Part shown: positions 17,346 through 25,668 of the stretch, piece by piece
Layout of the letters: each line of letters begins with the position of its first letter
Position numbering within the stretch: position 1 is the first letter of the stretch
Assembly (NCBI GenBank): GCA_021775835.1
Contig: JAJFHC010000025.1
Coordinates: 1-52,790 of the forward strand
Direction: 5' to 3'
Length of the DNA stretch: 52,790 nt
Origin: Hyphomicrobiales bacterium
GTDB taxonomy: Bacteria > Pseudomonadota > Alphaproteobacteria > Rhizobiales > JAJFHC01
The notes under the pieces: generated by a model
Seen by the model: only the letters and a program-made list of their open reading frames with translations
Databases searched by the model: none
Told to the model about the DNA's origin: nothing
Made by a program: the position numbers and the translations under genes

Positions 17346-18518
17346 ATGTCCGTGGAGCAACAAAGCAACTTGCTATCCAGCGAATTCCTCGCCGAGGCGG
17401 AGCAATGTTTAGCAACCGGCTGGTCGCTTCCCTATTCCCTGATCAACAATCCCGGCATATGTGACTTTGAACGCACGGCGATTTTCGAGTCCAGCTGGCA
17501 GATCATCGGCGTCGAAGATTCCGTCGCCAAACCGGGCGAACGTCTGGTCAGTCGGATCGGTAACGTGCCGGTTCTGATCGTGCGCGGTGAAGACGGCGTT
17601 CTCAGGGGTTTTGTGAATGTCTGCAGACATCGAGGTTACCCCGTCGCCCGCGAAGACGGCTGCTCCAGGCTTCTCACCTGCCGCTATCACGGCTGGACTT
17701 ACGATCTGACCGGTGGGCTGGTCAAAGCACCGGAAATGACCCCTTGCGGCGAAGACCTTCGTGCGGAGCTTTCTCTGAAACCGGTATCCGTTGCCACCTG
17801 GCGCGGATGCGTATTCGCTCACGCCGACCCCCTGGCACCCGGGCTGCTCGAAACCTTTCCCGAACTTGAGAAACTGGCTTCGGGGTGTGCATTTGATCTT
17901 TCATCCTATCGACCGCACAGCACATTCACGATCGAGATTGCCTGTGACTGGAAGCTTGCGTACGACAACGTGGTGGAGTGTTACCACTGCGCGTCGATGC
18001 ACGCGGAGACATTGAACACGCTTTACGAAGCCGATGGGTTTGAGGACGCGACCTGGCAAACCGGGGCTCGTCTGGCGAGTGCCCGCCTGAAGGGTTCGGG
18101 CGCGCTGCACCATTGCCTCCAGCTCTTCCCGGGCAATTACCTGGTGCAGGATTCGGTCATCGGTATAGCGGGCCGTTTTTTTCCCGTCGGCCTGGGCCGC
18201 ACACGACTTGAGTTCAACTTCCTGATGGCACCGGACGCAAGTCCTGAAGACGTGGACAGGTTCGTTGCACTCTGGCGCGAAACTCTGAACGAGGACCGGG
18301 CCATTCTTGAAGCACAGCAACAGGGCATTTGCGCCGGCCGGCTTGAGCGGGGCCGCCTGGTCTCAGGTCCGGAGAATTCGGTGGCTGCCGTTCAACAACT
18401 CATCCTCGACGCCTACCGAAGTGCACTGGAAGACCGGCGAGACACTGGCACACAAGCGTTCGTGGGCAACAACACAGACACGATTGATACTGGAGGGGCC
18501 AATGCAGTTGTCGCGTGA
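17346..18518 (+). CDS. Aromatic-ring-hydroxylating/N-demethylating Rieske oxygenase, alpha subunit
   Basis: 390 residues. The Rieske [2Fe-2S] ligands are C93-x-H95 (NVCRHRGYP) and C112-x2-H115 (TCRYHGWTYD). The mononuclear iron site is in DNVVECYHCASMH, with H214 and H219; a third acidic ligand should lie in the C-terminal part. The family includes ring dioxygenases and glycine-betaine/carnitine/choline-type monooxygenases. GGAGAGG precedes the ATG at 17346. It is first gene of the operon and overlaps the E1 alpha start by 17 bases. No reductase or ferredoxin partner is encoded nearby, so electrons must come from elsewhere. Substrate not determined. Confidence 0.93.
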   Translation: MSVEQQSNLLSSEFLAEAEQCLATGWSLPYSLINNPGICDFERTAIFESSWQIIGVEDSVAKPGERLVSRIGNVPVLIVRGEDGVLRGFVNVCRHRGYPVAREDGCSRLLTCRYHGWTYDLTGGLVKAPEMTPCGEDLRAELSLKPVSVATWRGCVFAHADPLAPGLLETFPELEKLASGCAFDLSSYRPHSTFTIEIACDWKLAYDNVVECYHCASMHAETLNTLYEADGFEDATWQTGARLASARLKGSGALHHCLQLFPGNYLVQDSVIGIAGRFFPVGLGRTRLEFNFLMAPDASPEDVDRFVALWRETLNEDRAILEAQQQGICAGRLERGRLVSGPENSVAAVQQLILDAYRSALEDRRDTGTQAFVGNNTDTIDTGGANAVVA

Positions 18519-19467
18519 GGAATTGGTTACGGCATACCGGACGATGAGAACAATCCGGATGTTCGAAGACCGCGTCAACCAGGAGATGTCAACCGGGGAT
18601 GTGCCGGGCGCCGTCCATCTCTACGCCGGCCAGGAGGCATCGGCCGTTGGCATCTGCATGCACCTGAGCGATGCCGACCGGATAGCCTCGACGCACCGCG
18701 GTCACGGTCACTGCATTGCCAAGGGATGCGATGTGGACGCCATGATGGCGGAGATCTTCGGCAAGGCCAACGGCATCTGCCACGGCAAAGGCGGGTCGAT
18801 GCATATTGCGGATCTGGACCGGGGCATGATGGGCGCCAACGGTATTGTCGGGGGCGGCCCACCACTGATCTGCGGTGCGGCGATGACCGCGAAATATAGA
18901 AAGACCGGAGGCGTTGCCGTGGCGTTTGCCGGCGACGGCGCCTTCAACCAGGGCACAACACAAGAGTCCCTGAACCTTGCGGCAATCTGGAAACTTCCGG
19001 TGATTTTTGCAGTCGAAGACAACGGCTTTGCCGAAGCGACCAGCTCGGATTATGCAGTCGCCGGCGACATTGTTGCACGAGCCCAGGGCTATGGAATTGC
19101 AGCCGAGAAAGTAGACGGTCTCGACGTGTTCGCCGTGCACGAGGCAGCAGGCCGGGCCGTGGCACGCGGCAGGGCCGGCGACGGTCCGACACTCCTGCAC
19201 ATCAAGACGCCACGCTATTACGGCCACTTTTCCGGCGACGCGGATACCTATCGAACGGTTGAGGAAAAAGAGGCCATGCGCCGGGATCAGGATTGCCTGA
19301 AGCGATTTCGAACAAAGGTGACCGAGGCCTCGCTTCTCAGCAACGACCAGCTGGATACGGTGGACGCCGAGGTGGCTTCCGCAATCGATGCGGCAGTGGA
19401 TTTCGCCCGTAGCGGGCCGGTCCCCGACACCAGCGACATCGTCACCGATGTATATTTGAACTACTGA
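18502..19467 (+). CDS. Thiamine-dependent dehydrogenase E1 component, alpha subunit (acetoin/pyruvate type)
   Basis: 321 residues. It opens MQLSREELVTAYRTMRTIR; STHRGHGHCIAKG and GICHGKGGSMHIAD are signature segments, and the thiamine diphosphate motif runs from GDGAFNQG to EDNGFAEA. This is the TPP-binding half of a 2-oxoacid or acetoin dehydrogenase, most like AcoA/PdhA. GGAGGGG precedes the ATG, which lies inside the end of the Rieske gene. With the E1 beta and E2 genes that follow it would form an oxidative cleavage complex transferring an acyl group to lipoate and then CoA. The true substrate (acetoin, pyruvate or a related ketone) is inferred. Confidence 0.93.
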   Translation: MQLSREELVTAYRTMRTIRMFEDRVNQEMSTGDVPGAVHLYAGQEASAVGICMHLSDADRIASTHRGHGHCIAKGCDVDAMMAEIFGKANGICHGKGGSMHIADLDRGMMGANGIVGGGPPLICGAAMTAKYRKTGGVAVAFAGDGAFNQGTTQESLNLAAIWKLPVIFAVEDNGFAEATSSDYAVAGDIVARAQGYGIAAEKVDGLDVFAVHEAAGRAVARGRAGDGPTLLHIKTPRYYGHFSGDADTYRTVEEKEAMRRDQDCLKRFRTKVTEASLLSNDQLDTVDAEVASAIDAAVDFARSGPVPDTSDIVTDVYLNY

Positions 19468-19492
19468 GCCAGGGCGGCGGGGAACAGCAATA

Positions 19493-20506
19493 ATGGCTAG
19501 GAAATCGTACCGGCAGGCCCTCAACGAAGCGCTGCGTCACGAGATGGCACGCGACGACAGCGTCATCGTGCTGGGGGAAGACGTGTGTGGCGGCACCGGG
19601 GGATCGGGTGAAAAGGACGCCTGGGGCGGTGCCTTCGGCGTGTCGAAAGGCTTACTTGCGGAATTCGGGCCGGAACGCATTCTGGACACGCCGATAACCG
19701 AAAGCGCCTTCATCGGAGCGGCAACGGGGGCCGCCATGACCGGCTTGCGCCCGGTTGCGGAAATCATGTTCGTCGATTTTCTTGGCGTGTGTTTCGACCA
19801 GATCTTCAACCAGGCCGCCAAGGTCCGCTACATGTTCGGCGGCAAGGCCGTAACGCCATTGGTGATCCGCGCATCGTTCGGTGCCGGCGCACGGTCGGCG
19901 AGCCAGCACAGTCAGGCGCTTTATCCCATATTCACCCATATCCCCGGGCTGAAAGTCGTCATTCCCTCCAACCCCTACGACGCCAAGGGGCTTCTGATCC
20001 AGGCGATCCGTGACGACGATCCGGTCATCTTTCTGGAAAACAAGATGCTCTATGACACCGAAGGCGAAGTGCCCGATGGTGCCTATACCGTACCCTTCGG
20101 CGAGGCCGGCATTCTGCGCGAGGGTGACGACGTGACCATCGTCGCGATCGGCCGCATGACCGCCGTCGCCGAGGCCGCTGCAGCAAAACTCTCAGCCGCC
20201 GGGATTGAGTGCACGATCATCGACCCACGGTCGGTGTCGCCGCTCGATGAAGACACGATCCTGGATTACGTCGCCGATACCGGCCGGTTGGTCATCGTCG
20301 ATGAAGCCTATCCGCGCTGCGGCATGGCAGCGGACATTTCCTCCATCGTTGCTGAGAAGGCTTTTCACGACCTGAAGGGCCCGATCATGAAAGTGACCCC
20401 GCCGCACACACCGGTGCCTTACGCGCCGCAGCTCGAAGAAGCCTATCTGCCAGACGTCACGGACGTCGAGGCCGCGGTCCACAAAGTCATGGGGACGGTG
20501 AGATGA
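19493..20506 (+). CDS. Thiamine-dependent dehydrogenase E1 component, beta subunit
   Basis: 337 residues. MARKSYRQALNEALRHEMAR, VIVLGEDV, and the stretch DTPITESAFIGAATGAAMTG are standard for E1 beta. The transketolase C-terminal region has VDEAYPRCGMAADISS, and the end reads PHTPVPYAPQLEEAYLP. It pairs with the alpha subunit 25 bases upstream to make the alpha2beta2 core. The stop overlaps the start of the lipoyl protein by 4 bases (ATGA). Insert GEDVCGGTGGSGEKDAWGG looks slightly longer than in canonical PdhB, as in AcoB-like proteins. Confidence 0.93.
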   Translation: MARKSYRQALNEALRHEMARDDSVIVLGEDVCGGTGGSGEKDAWGGAFGVSKGLLAEFGPERILDTPITESAFIGAATGAAMTGLRPVAEIMFVDFLGVCFDQIFNQAAKVRYMFGGKAVTPLVIRASFGAGARSASQHSQALYPIFTHIPGLKVVIPSNPYDAKGLLIQAIRDDDPVIFLENKMLYDTEGEVPDGAYTVPFGEAGILREGDDVTIVAIGRMTAVAEAAAAKLSAAGIECTIIDPRSVSPLDEDTILDYVADTGRLVIVDEAYPRCGMAADISSIVAEKAFHDLKGPIMKVTPPHTPVPYAPQLEEAYLPDVTDVEAAVHKVMGTVR

Positions 20507-21633
20507 GCGCCAACATCCATGCCGTCACCATGCCCAAATGGGGCATGACAATGACCGAGGGCAAAGTTTCCGACTGGCTGGTTGAGGAAGGTCAGCCGAT
20601 TGAATCCGGCATGGAATTCCTGGAAATCGAAACCACAAAAATCACCAATGTGGTCGAAGCCAACGAGGCCGGCGTGCTGCGCCGGTGTGTCATTGAGGCC
20701 GGGCTAACTGTGCCGGTCGGTACACTCATCGGTGTCATCGCCGATGACAGTGTCGGCGATGAAGAAGTTGATGCGTTTGTCGCGGGATTTGCACCGGTCG
20801 CACAGGAAATTGCCGACATTGACAGCGCGGGCCCGACAGGACGACTGATGGACACAGGGCCCTATCGGATCAACCTTGCAACCATGGGTGACGGCGTTGA
20901 AAACCTGGTGTTGATCCACGGGTTTGGCGGTGATCTCAACAGCTGGATGTTCAATCAACCGGATCTGGCAGAGGAACTGAGCGTTCATGCGATCGACCTG
21001 CCGGGCCACGGCAAGTCATCCATGTCGATTGATGCCGGATCAGTGCCGGATCTTGCCGGCACAGTCCTTTCCGTGCTTGACGCTCTCGAAGCGGAGAAAG
21101 CGCATTTCGCTGGTCATTCGCTTGGCGGCGCCATTGCGTTGTACCTCGCTCTCAAACATTCCGATCGGGTTTTGTCTGCATCGCTGGTCTGTCCAGGAGG
21201 GCTTGGCAGCGAGATCAACCTCGACTTCATCGACGGCTTCATAGCGGCTGAGCGTCGCAAGGAAATGAAAACGGTGTTGGGAGATCTGTTCGCAGATCCC
21301 GGCGCCGTCCAACGACAAATGGTCGAGGAAACTCTCCAGTACAAGAGGCTCGACGGCGCACGCGAAGCCTTGCAGACCATTCGCGATGCCAATTTTACTG
21401 ACAGTGCGCAGGCAGGCGGGATGCGCGCCGGGTTGGAGTCTCTCAAGGTCCCCGTACAGGTGATCTGGGGGGCGGAGGACCGCATCATCCCGGCATCTCA
21501 TCTGGACGGTCTGCCTGAAGCGGTCGAAACCGCCCTGATCGACGCTGCCGGACACATGCCGCACATGGAGCAAGCCAGTAAAGTAACCGGATTGATCGCC
21601 GATTTCGTGCGCCGGGCCGGCGGTAGGCCATGA
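20503..21633 (+). CDS. Lipoyl domain fused to alpha/beta hydrolase (AcoC-like E2)
   Basis: 376 residues. The lipoyl domain occupies about residues 1-80, with K46 in EIETTKITNVVEA as the lipoylation site. A linker follows to about residue 118, then an alpha/beta hydrolase: oxyanion loop HGFGGD (139-144), nucleophile S206 in GHSLGGA, acid in VIWGAEDRIIP and His in AAGHMPHME. There is no classical CoA acyltransferase domain with its DHR/HXXXD motif. This fusion is known from acetoin dehydrogenase systems as AcoC. It shares ATGA overlaps with both neighbours, showing tight coupling with E1 beta and the VOC gene. Confidence 0.93.
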   Translation: MSANIHAVTMPKWGMTMTEGKVSDWLVEEGQPIESGMEFLEIETTKITNVVEANEAGVLRRCVIEAGLTVPVGTLIGVIADDSVGDEEVDAFVAGFAPVAQEIADIDSAGPTGRLMDTGPYRINLATMGDGVENLVLIHGFGGDLNSWMFNQPDLAEELSVHAIDLPGHGKSSMSIDAGSVPDLAGTVLSVLDALEAEKAHFAGHSLGGAIALYLALKHSDRVLSASLVCPGGLGSEINLDFIDGFIAAERRKEMKTVLGDLFADPGAVQRQMVEETLQYKRLDGAREALQTIRDANFTDSAQAGGMRAGLESLKVPVQVIWGAEDRIIPASHLDGLPEAVETALIDAAGHMPHMEQASKVTGLIADFVRRAGGRP

Positions 21634-22166
21634 GTCCTAACAGCGGCATCCCCGGTCTGGTCGGCTCCGAACATGTGGGCCTCACGGTGCCTGACCTCGA
21701 CGCCGCCGTGGCATTTTTTGTCGACATCATTGGGTGCGAACTGGTGTTCGACGGCGGCCCGTCAGGCAGGGCACCCGACCTGATGCGCTCAAACCTGAAT
21801 GTGCATCCGGACTCTGAGCTGAAATATTGTTTTGTGCGATGTCGATGTGGGGTCAATTTTGAATTGTTCGAATACGCCTCGCCTGACCAGAACGAGACAC
21901 CGCCAAAGAACAGCGACATTGGCGGCCACCACATCGCGTTCTACGTCGATGACATCGATGCAGCCGTTGCCTACCTCAAGTCCCACGACGTCCAGGTTCT
22001 GGGGGAGATCGACCGTATTGCCGAAGGCCCGGCGGCGGGCTCCTCATGGGTCTACTTCCTGACACCGTGGGGACTGCATCTCGAACTGGTCAGTTATCCG
22101 GCAGGCAAAGCATATGAAGCATCGGCAGCGTTGCGACTCTGGCATCCGAAACATCCGGAGCGGTAG
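21630..22166 (+). CDS. VOC (glyoxalase/bleomycin resistance/dioxygenase) family protein
   Basis: 178 residues in two beta-alpha-beta-beta-beta modules. The first starts VGSEHVGLTVPDLDAAVAFF with the metal His near residue 15, and includes FELFEYA. The second starts IGGHHIAFYVDDIDAAVAYL and ends with the metal Glu in LHLELVSYPAG. The fold supports glyoxalases, extradiol dioxygenases, epimerases and others. Translation is coupled to the lipoyl hydrolase by a 4-base overlap. In this operon an aldehyde/ketone isomerase or ring-opening role is reasonable but not shown. Confidence 0.9.
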   Translation: MSPNSGIPGLVGSEHVGLTVPDLDAAVAFFVDIIGCELVFDGGPSGRAPDLMRSNLNVHPDSELKYCFVRCRCGVNFELFEYASPDQNETPPKNSDIGGHHIAFYVDDIDAAVAYLKSHDVQVLGEIDRIAEGPAAGSSWVYFLTPWGLHLELVSYPAGKAYEASAALRLWHPKHPER

Positions 22167-22168
22167 GC

Positions 22169-23773
22169 ATGCCGGACACAGACCATAGCGACGTTCTTAT
22201 CATTGGCGCAGGTCTGTCCGGTGGCGTCGTTGCACACACCCTCACGCGTTCAGGTTTCAGCGTCACCTGTCTCGAACGCGGCCAGTGGCACGACCGCGAA
22301 AACTACCGCGGCAACCGTCGCGATGGGGAGCTGACCGCATTGGGCCCCTGGAGTGCAAGTCCCGGTACACGCCAACGGGTCGAAGACTATCCGGTCATTG
22401 AAGACGATGCTGACATGAAACCACTGATGTTCAACGGCGTCGGCGGCAGCACTATCCTTTACGGCGGGCACTGGATGCGCATGCTGCCTTCGGACTTCCG
22501 CGTCAGGCAAATGGATCACATCGCGGATGACTGGCCAATCAGCTATGGCGACCTAGCCCCTTACTACGACCGGGTAGACCGGGCGTTCGGCGTATCCGGC
22601 CTGGCCGGTGACCCCGCCTATCCACACCGACCCGATTATCCGATGCCTCCCCTGCCGATTGGCACATGGGGGGAAAAGATTGCCGGCGCGCATCACCGTA
22701 TGGGATGGCACTGGTGGCCTGGGTCGAATTCCATAGCCTCTCGTCAATATCAAGGCCGGCGTCCCTGCGTGCAGCGTTCGACGTGCGGCACAGGATGCAA
22801 TGAGGGCGCCAAGGCATCGACGGACCTGACCCACTGGCGTGCGGCCGTCCGCGATGGAGCAAACCTGCTTGCGCGGGCAACCGTCAGCGAGATCATCGTC
22901 GACGACAGCGGTAAGATCGAAGGTGCAGCCTATCGCGGTGACGATGGTGTCAACCGGAAGGCGACTGCCGATGTCGTGGTCATGGCGGCCAGCGCAATCG
23001 GCACACCGCGCCTTCTGCTCCATTCAACATCGCGTCGCCACAAGTCCGGCCTCGCCAATTCATCGGGTCTCGTTGGCAAACGGCTGATGATGCATCCGTT
23101 CACCCGCGTCGTCGGTTTCTTCGACGAACCGATGCAAAGCTGGCAGGGCCACTGGGGTCAAAGCGTCTACTCCATGCAATTTGCCGAAACCGATCGGGAA
23201 AATGGATTTCTGCGCGGCGCAAAGTGGAATCTCTCGCCATCAGGCGGCCCTTTGTTTGCGGCGATGTCGGCGCCTCCGGGGGCGCGATATGGAACCCGGT
23301 TGCATGAGCATATGCGCAAATGGACCGGCCGGTCGGCGATCTGGGGAATTTCCTGTGAAGACCTCCCGGAAGAGCATAATTGCGTGGCGCTCGACGACCG
23401 TACGCATGATGAGGCCGGTGTGCCCGCCGCACGCCTGAGCTACCGGTTGTCGGATAACGCGAAAGCCATGTTGGCCTTCAATGCGGATCAGGCCATCGCG
23501 TCTTTCGAAGAAGCCGGTGCCCACGAAACGTTATCCTATGGCATCCTTCCCGAGTATGGCTGGCACCCGCTTGGCACATGCCGCATGGGAAATGACCCGG
23601 AAACTTCTGTCGTCGATCACTGGGGCCGCGCGCACGATGCCAGCAACCTCTTCATCGTCGACGGCAGCACATTCGTCACCGGTTCCTCGGTCAATCCGGC
23701 GGCAACAATTGCGGCCCTCGCTCTTCGCACAGCAGATCGCTTGATCGCCAATCGACGGGAGATTGGACGATGA
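22169..23773 (+). CDS. GMC-family FAD oxidoreductase (gluconate/alcohol dehydrogenase-like)
   Basis: 534 residues. The FAD dinucleotide motif is VLIIGAGLSGGVVAHTL at the N-terminus. MFNGVGGSTILYGGHWMRM is the second FAD contact. The C-terminal active-site region has YGWHPLGTCRMGND, carrying the GMC His, and FVTGSSVNPAATIAALA. Close in style to the large subunit of membrane-linked gluconate/sorbitol dehydrogenases rather than choline dehydrogenase. The next gene, overlapping by 4 bases, is a small protein resembling their subunit 3. It probably oxidises an alcohol or sugar acid. No cytochrome subunit is seen. Confidence 0.92.
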   Translation: MPDTDHSDVLIIGAGLSGGVVAHTLTRSGFSVTCLERGQWHDRENYRGNRRDGELTALGPWSASPGTRQRVEDYPVIEDDADMKPLMFNGVGGSTILYGGHWMRMLPSDFRVRQMDHIADDWPISYGDLAPYYDRVDRAFGVSGLAGDPAYPHRPDYPMPPLPIGTWGEKIAGAHHRMGWHWWPGSNSIASRQYQGRRPCVQRSTCGTGCNEGAKASTDLTHWRAAVRDGANLLARATVSEIIVDDSGKIEGAAYRGDDGVNRKATADVVVMAASAIGTPRLLLHSTSRRHKSGLANSSGLVGKRLMMHPFTRVVGFFDEPMQSWQGHWGQSVYSMQFAETDRENGFLRGAKWNLSPSGGPLFAAMSAPPGARYGTRLHEHMRKWTGRSAIWGISCEDLPEEHNCVALDDRTHDEAGVPAARLSYRLSDNAKAMLAFNADQAIASFEEAGAHETLSYGILPEYGWHPLGTCRMGNDPETSVVDHWGRAHDASNLFIVDGSTFVTGSSVNPAATIAALALRTADRLIANRREIGR

Positions 23774-24204
23774 CCCCGGCGATCAACGACAGACAACGCG
23801 CCGTGCTGTCCAACATGGCTGCAATAATTCTGCCAGGCGGCAGCGGCCTACCGTCCGGCGACGAGTTAGCGATTGCCCACCACCCCGTCGATCTCGCTTT
23901 GCGGGCAAGGCCCGATCTGACGGAACCAATCGCGGAGCTCCTTGACCGGATTGCCGGACCGAATGCGGCAGGTGCGCTGAGCGAACTGGAGCACACCAGA
24001 CCAGGCGACTTCAAACTCCTGATCCAGGTCATCCTCGGGGCCTACTGCATGAACGAGGAGGTTTGGGAAAAACTCGGTTACTCCGGACAACAGGCCCAGA
24101 CACTGCCCAGGGCCGGATTTGGTGCAGAAGATCTTGCCCTGGCCATGATGGGAACCCCGGAACGTTTCCGGCGACCGGCCGACTTCACGGACGGGGAAAC
24201 CTGA
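23770..24204 (+). CDS. Small protein, possible gluconate 2-dehydrogenase subunit 3-like partner
   Basis: 144 residues. The start LSNMAAIILPGGSGLPSGDELAIA resembles the ADRIIPGD-type opening of gluconate 2-dehydrogenase subunit 3 family proteins, which escort or anchor a GMC dehydrogenase. No Tat signal is evident here, unlike many relatives. The gene overlaps the GMC stop by 4 bases, and ends 1 base before the next permease start. The position supports a role with the GMC enzyme; homology is only partly convincing by eye. Confidence 0.7.
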   Translation: MTPAINDRQRAVLSNMAAIILPGGSGLPSGDELAIAHHPVDLALRARPDLTEPIAELLDRIAGPNAAGALSELEHTRPGDFKLLIQVILGAYCMNEEVWEKLGYSGQQAQTLPRAGFGAEDLALAMMGTPERFRRPADFTDGET

Positions 24205-24205
24205 G

Positions 24206-24889
24206 ATGGACTGGACAGTGTTCACCGGGTTCGATTTCGAAGTGATCTGGCGCTATCTGCCGGCACTATTGAAGGGCCTTTGGATGAACATCGTCCTGAC
24301 GGGGCTCGGCTTCATTGCCGGCGGCATCCTCTTGGGCACCCTGCTCGCCATAGCCAATCTGTCACGGTTTGCAGTGGTGCGCTGGCCGGCCTTCATCTTT
24401 GTCGAATTCTGGCGTTCCACGCCGTTGCTGGTTCAGGCAATCTGGATGCATTTCGCCTTCCCCGTCTTCACGGGACTGCAGACGACGCCGTTCCAAAGCG
24501 CCCTGCTCGCACTTGTCTTCAATGTTTCGGCCTATTGCAGCGAGATTATCCGGGCCGGAATTCTCGGCGTACCGAAAGGTCAGTTCGAAGCCGCCAAAGC
24601 ACTGGGTATTCCGGCGACCACGATGTGGATCAAGGTCATCCTGCCGCAAGCCGTGAAGCTCGTTATCCCGCCGCTCGTCGGCACCACTATTTCAATATTC
24701 AAGGCAACTGCAATCCTTTCGGTACTTGCCATCAACGATGTCATGCGAGCCGCACAACGGGTCAGTTCCTACACATTCAAGCCTGTGGAGATTTATACCA
24801 CGGCAGCGTTGCTGGCCTTCGCCGTTGGTCTCGCCATTACGATTGCAGGGTCGAAGCTCGAACGACACATGAAGCGAACCGAGGCATAG
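24206..24889 (+). CDS. Amino-acid ABC transporter permease (HisM/GlnP type)
   Basis: 227 residues with several membrane segments; near the start LLKGLWMNIVLTGLGFIAGG is the typical first helix region of polar-amino-acid importers. FVEFWRSTPLLVQ is the RGTPLxxQ-like motif, and GVPKGQFEAAKALGIPATTMWIKVILPQA is the EAA loop. It works as a heterodimer with the permease at 24892 and the binding protein at 25669. No ATP-binding gene lies in this cluster, so an ATPase must be supplied from elsewhere. Confidence 0.94.
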   Translation: MDWTVFTGFDFEVIWRYLPALLKGLWMNIVLTGLGFIAGGILLGTLLAIANLSRFAVVRWPAFIFVEFWRSTPLLVQAIWMHFAFPVFTGLQTTPFQSALLALVFNVSAYCSEIIRAGILGVPKGQFEAAKALGIPATTMWIKVILPQAVKLVIPPLVGTTISIFKATAILSVLAINDVMRAAQRVSSYTFKPVEIYTTAALLAFAVGLAITIAGSKLERHMKRTEA

Positions 24890-24891
24890 GC

Positions 24892-25548
24892 ATGGAGTTT
24901 CGCTATCAGATCATAGGTCAAAATTGGCCGCTCCTGATCGAGGGTCTCTGGATCACCCTTCAGGTGACCGGGATCGCCCTGACGGTCGGCATTATCCTTG
25001 GCGCAGCGCTCTGCGCAGTTCGCCTGTCGGGGCGTCGTCTACACGACCGGTTTGCGTCCGGGTACATCCTGTTCTTCCGGGCGACACCGGAAATGATTCT
25101 GATTTTCTGGGGTTATTTTTGCGTGCCCCTGATTTTTCAGATCAAGGTCTCCGGCCTTTGGACGGGAAGTATCACGTTGGGCCTTGTGACAGCCGCCTAT
25201 CTGGCAGAGATATTTCGCGCCGGCGTCATGGCGGTGCCCAAGGGACAGATCGAAGCCGCCACATCGATCGGGTTGAGGGGGTATCCGAAGTGGCGCTTCG
25301 TGATCCTGCCACAAGCCTTGCGGCTGATGGTGCCGCCTCTGGTCAACTATTTTACCGAACTTCTCAAGAACACGACTTTGCTGTCCGGCATCGGTGTCGC
25401 CGAACTCGCGTTGCAGGCCTATCTGCTCGGCGGCCAGACCTACCGCTATGTTGAATTCCTAAGCGCAATTGCGTTGATCTTTTTTGCCATCATTTTCCCG
25501 TTAAGCCTGTTGTCAAGACGGCTCGAACACCGAGAGGTGCGGTCATGA
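24892..25548 (+). CDS. Amino-acid ABC transporter permease (HisQ/GlnP type)
   Basis: 218 residues. MEFRYQIIGQNWPLLIEGLWITLQVTGI is a usual opening for this family; FFRATPEMILIFW is its RxTP segment, and AVPKGQIEAATSIGLRGYPKWRFVILPQA the EAA loop. Start at 24892 is 2 bases after the first permease's stop, with an AGG close by. The frame continues upstream inside the first permease but without permease-like sequence. Pairing with the previous gene as a heterodimeric channel is the expected arrangement. Confidence 0.94.
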   Translation: MEFRYQIIGQNWPLLIEGLWITLQVTGIALTVGIILGAALCAVRLSGRRLHDRFASGYILFFRATPEMILIFWGYFCVPLIFQIKVSGLWTGSITLGLVTAAYLAEIFRAGVMAVPKGQIEAATSIGLRGYPKWRFVILPQALRLMVPPLVNYFTELLKNTTLLSGIGVAELALQAYLLGGQTYRYVEFLSAIALIFFAIIFPLSLLSRRLEHREVRS

Positions 25549-25598
25549 CGGGAGAACGAAACCTGTGTTGCCTTCCATTGGAACACGGGGCTTACCGC

Positions 25599-25639
25599 GT
25601 CTGCCGGCTGGCGGACAAAAAACACCGCCGCCGGCAGAC
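25599..25639 (+). other. Strong mRNA hairpin between permease and binding-protein genes
   Basis: GTCTGCCGGC (25599-25608) pairs perfectly with GCCGGCAGAC (25630-25639), and inside it GGCGG (25610-25614) pairs with CCGCC (25625-25629), with one bulged T and a 10-base A-rich loop. This 15-bp stem precedes the binding-protein start by 29 bases. It could protect the downstream mRNA from 3'-5' decay, raising binding-protein output over the permeases. Confidence 0.6.
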
Positions 25640-25668
25640 AACTGAAACCGGAGACAGGAGGAAACAAC

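Noticed and set aside
17206..17415. N-terminal extension of the Lrp-type regulator
   Set aside because: It crosses the divergent promoter and the 18-bp palindrome; the family's standard start is at 17205.
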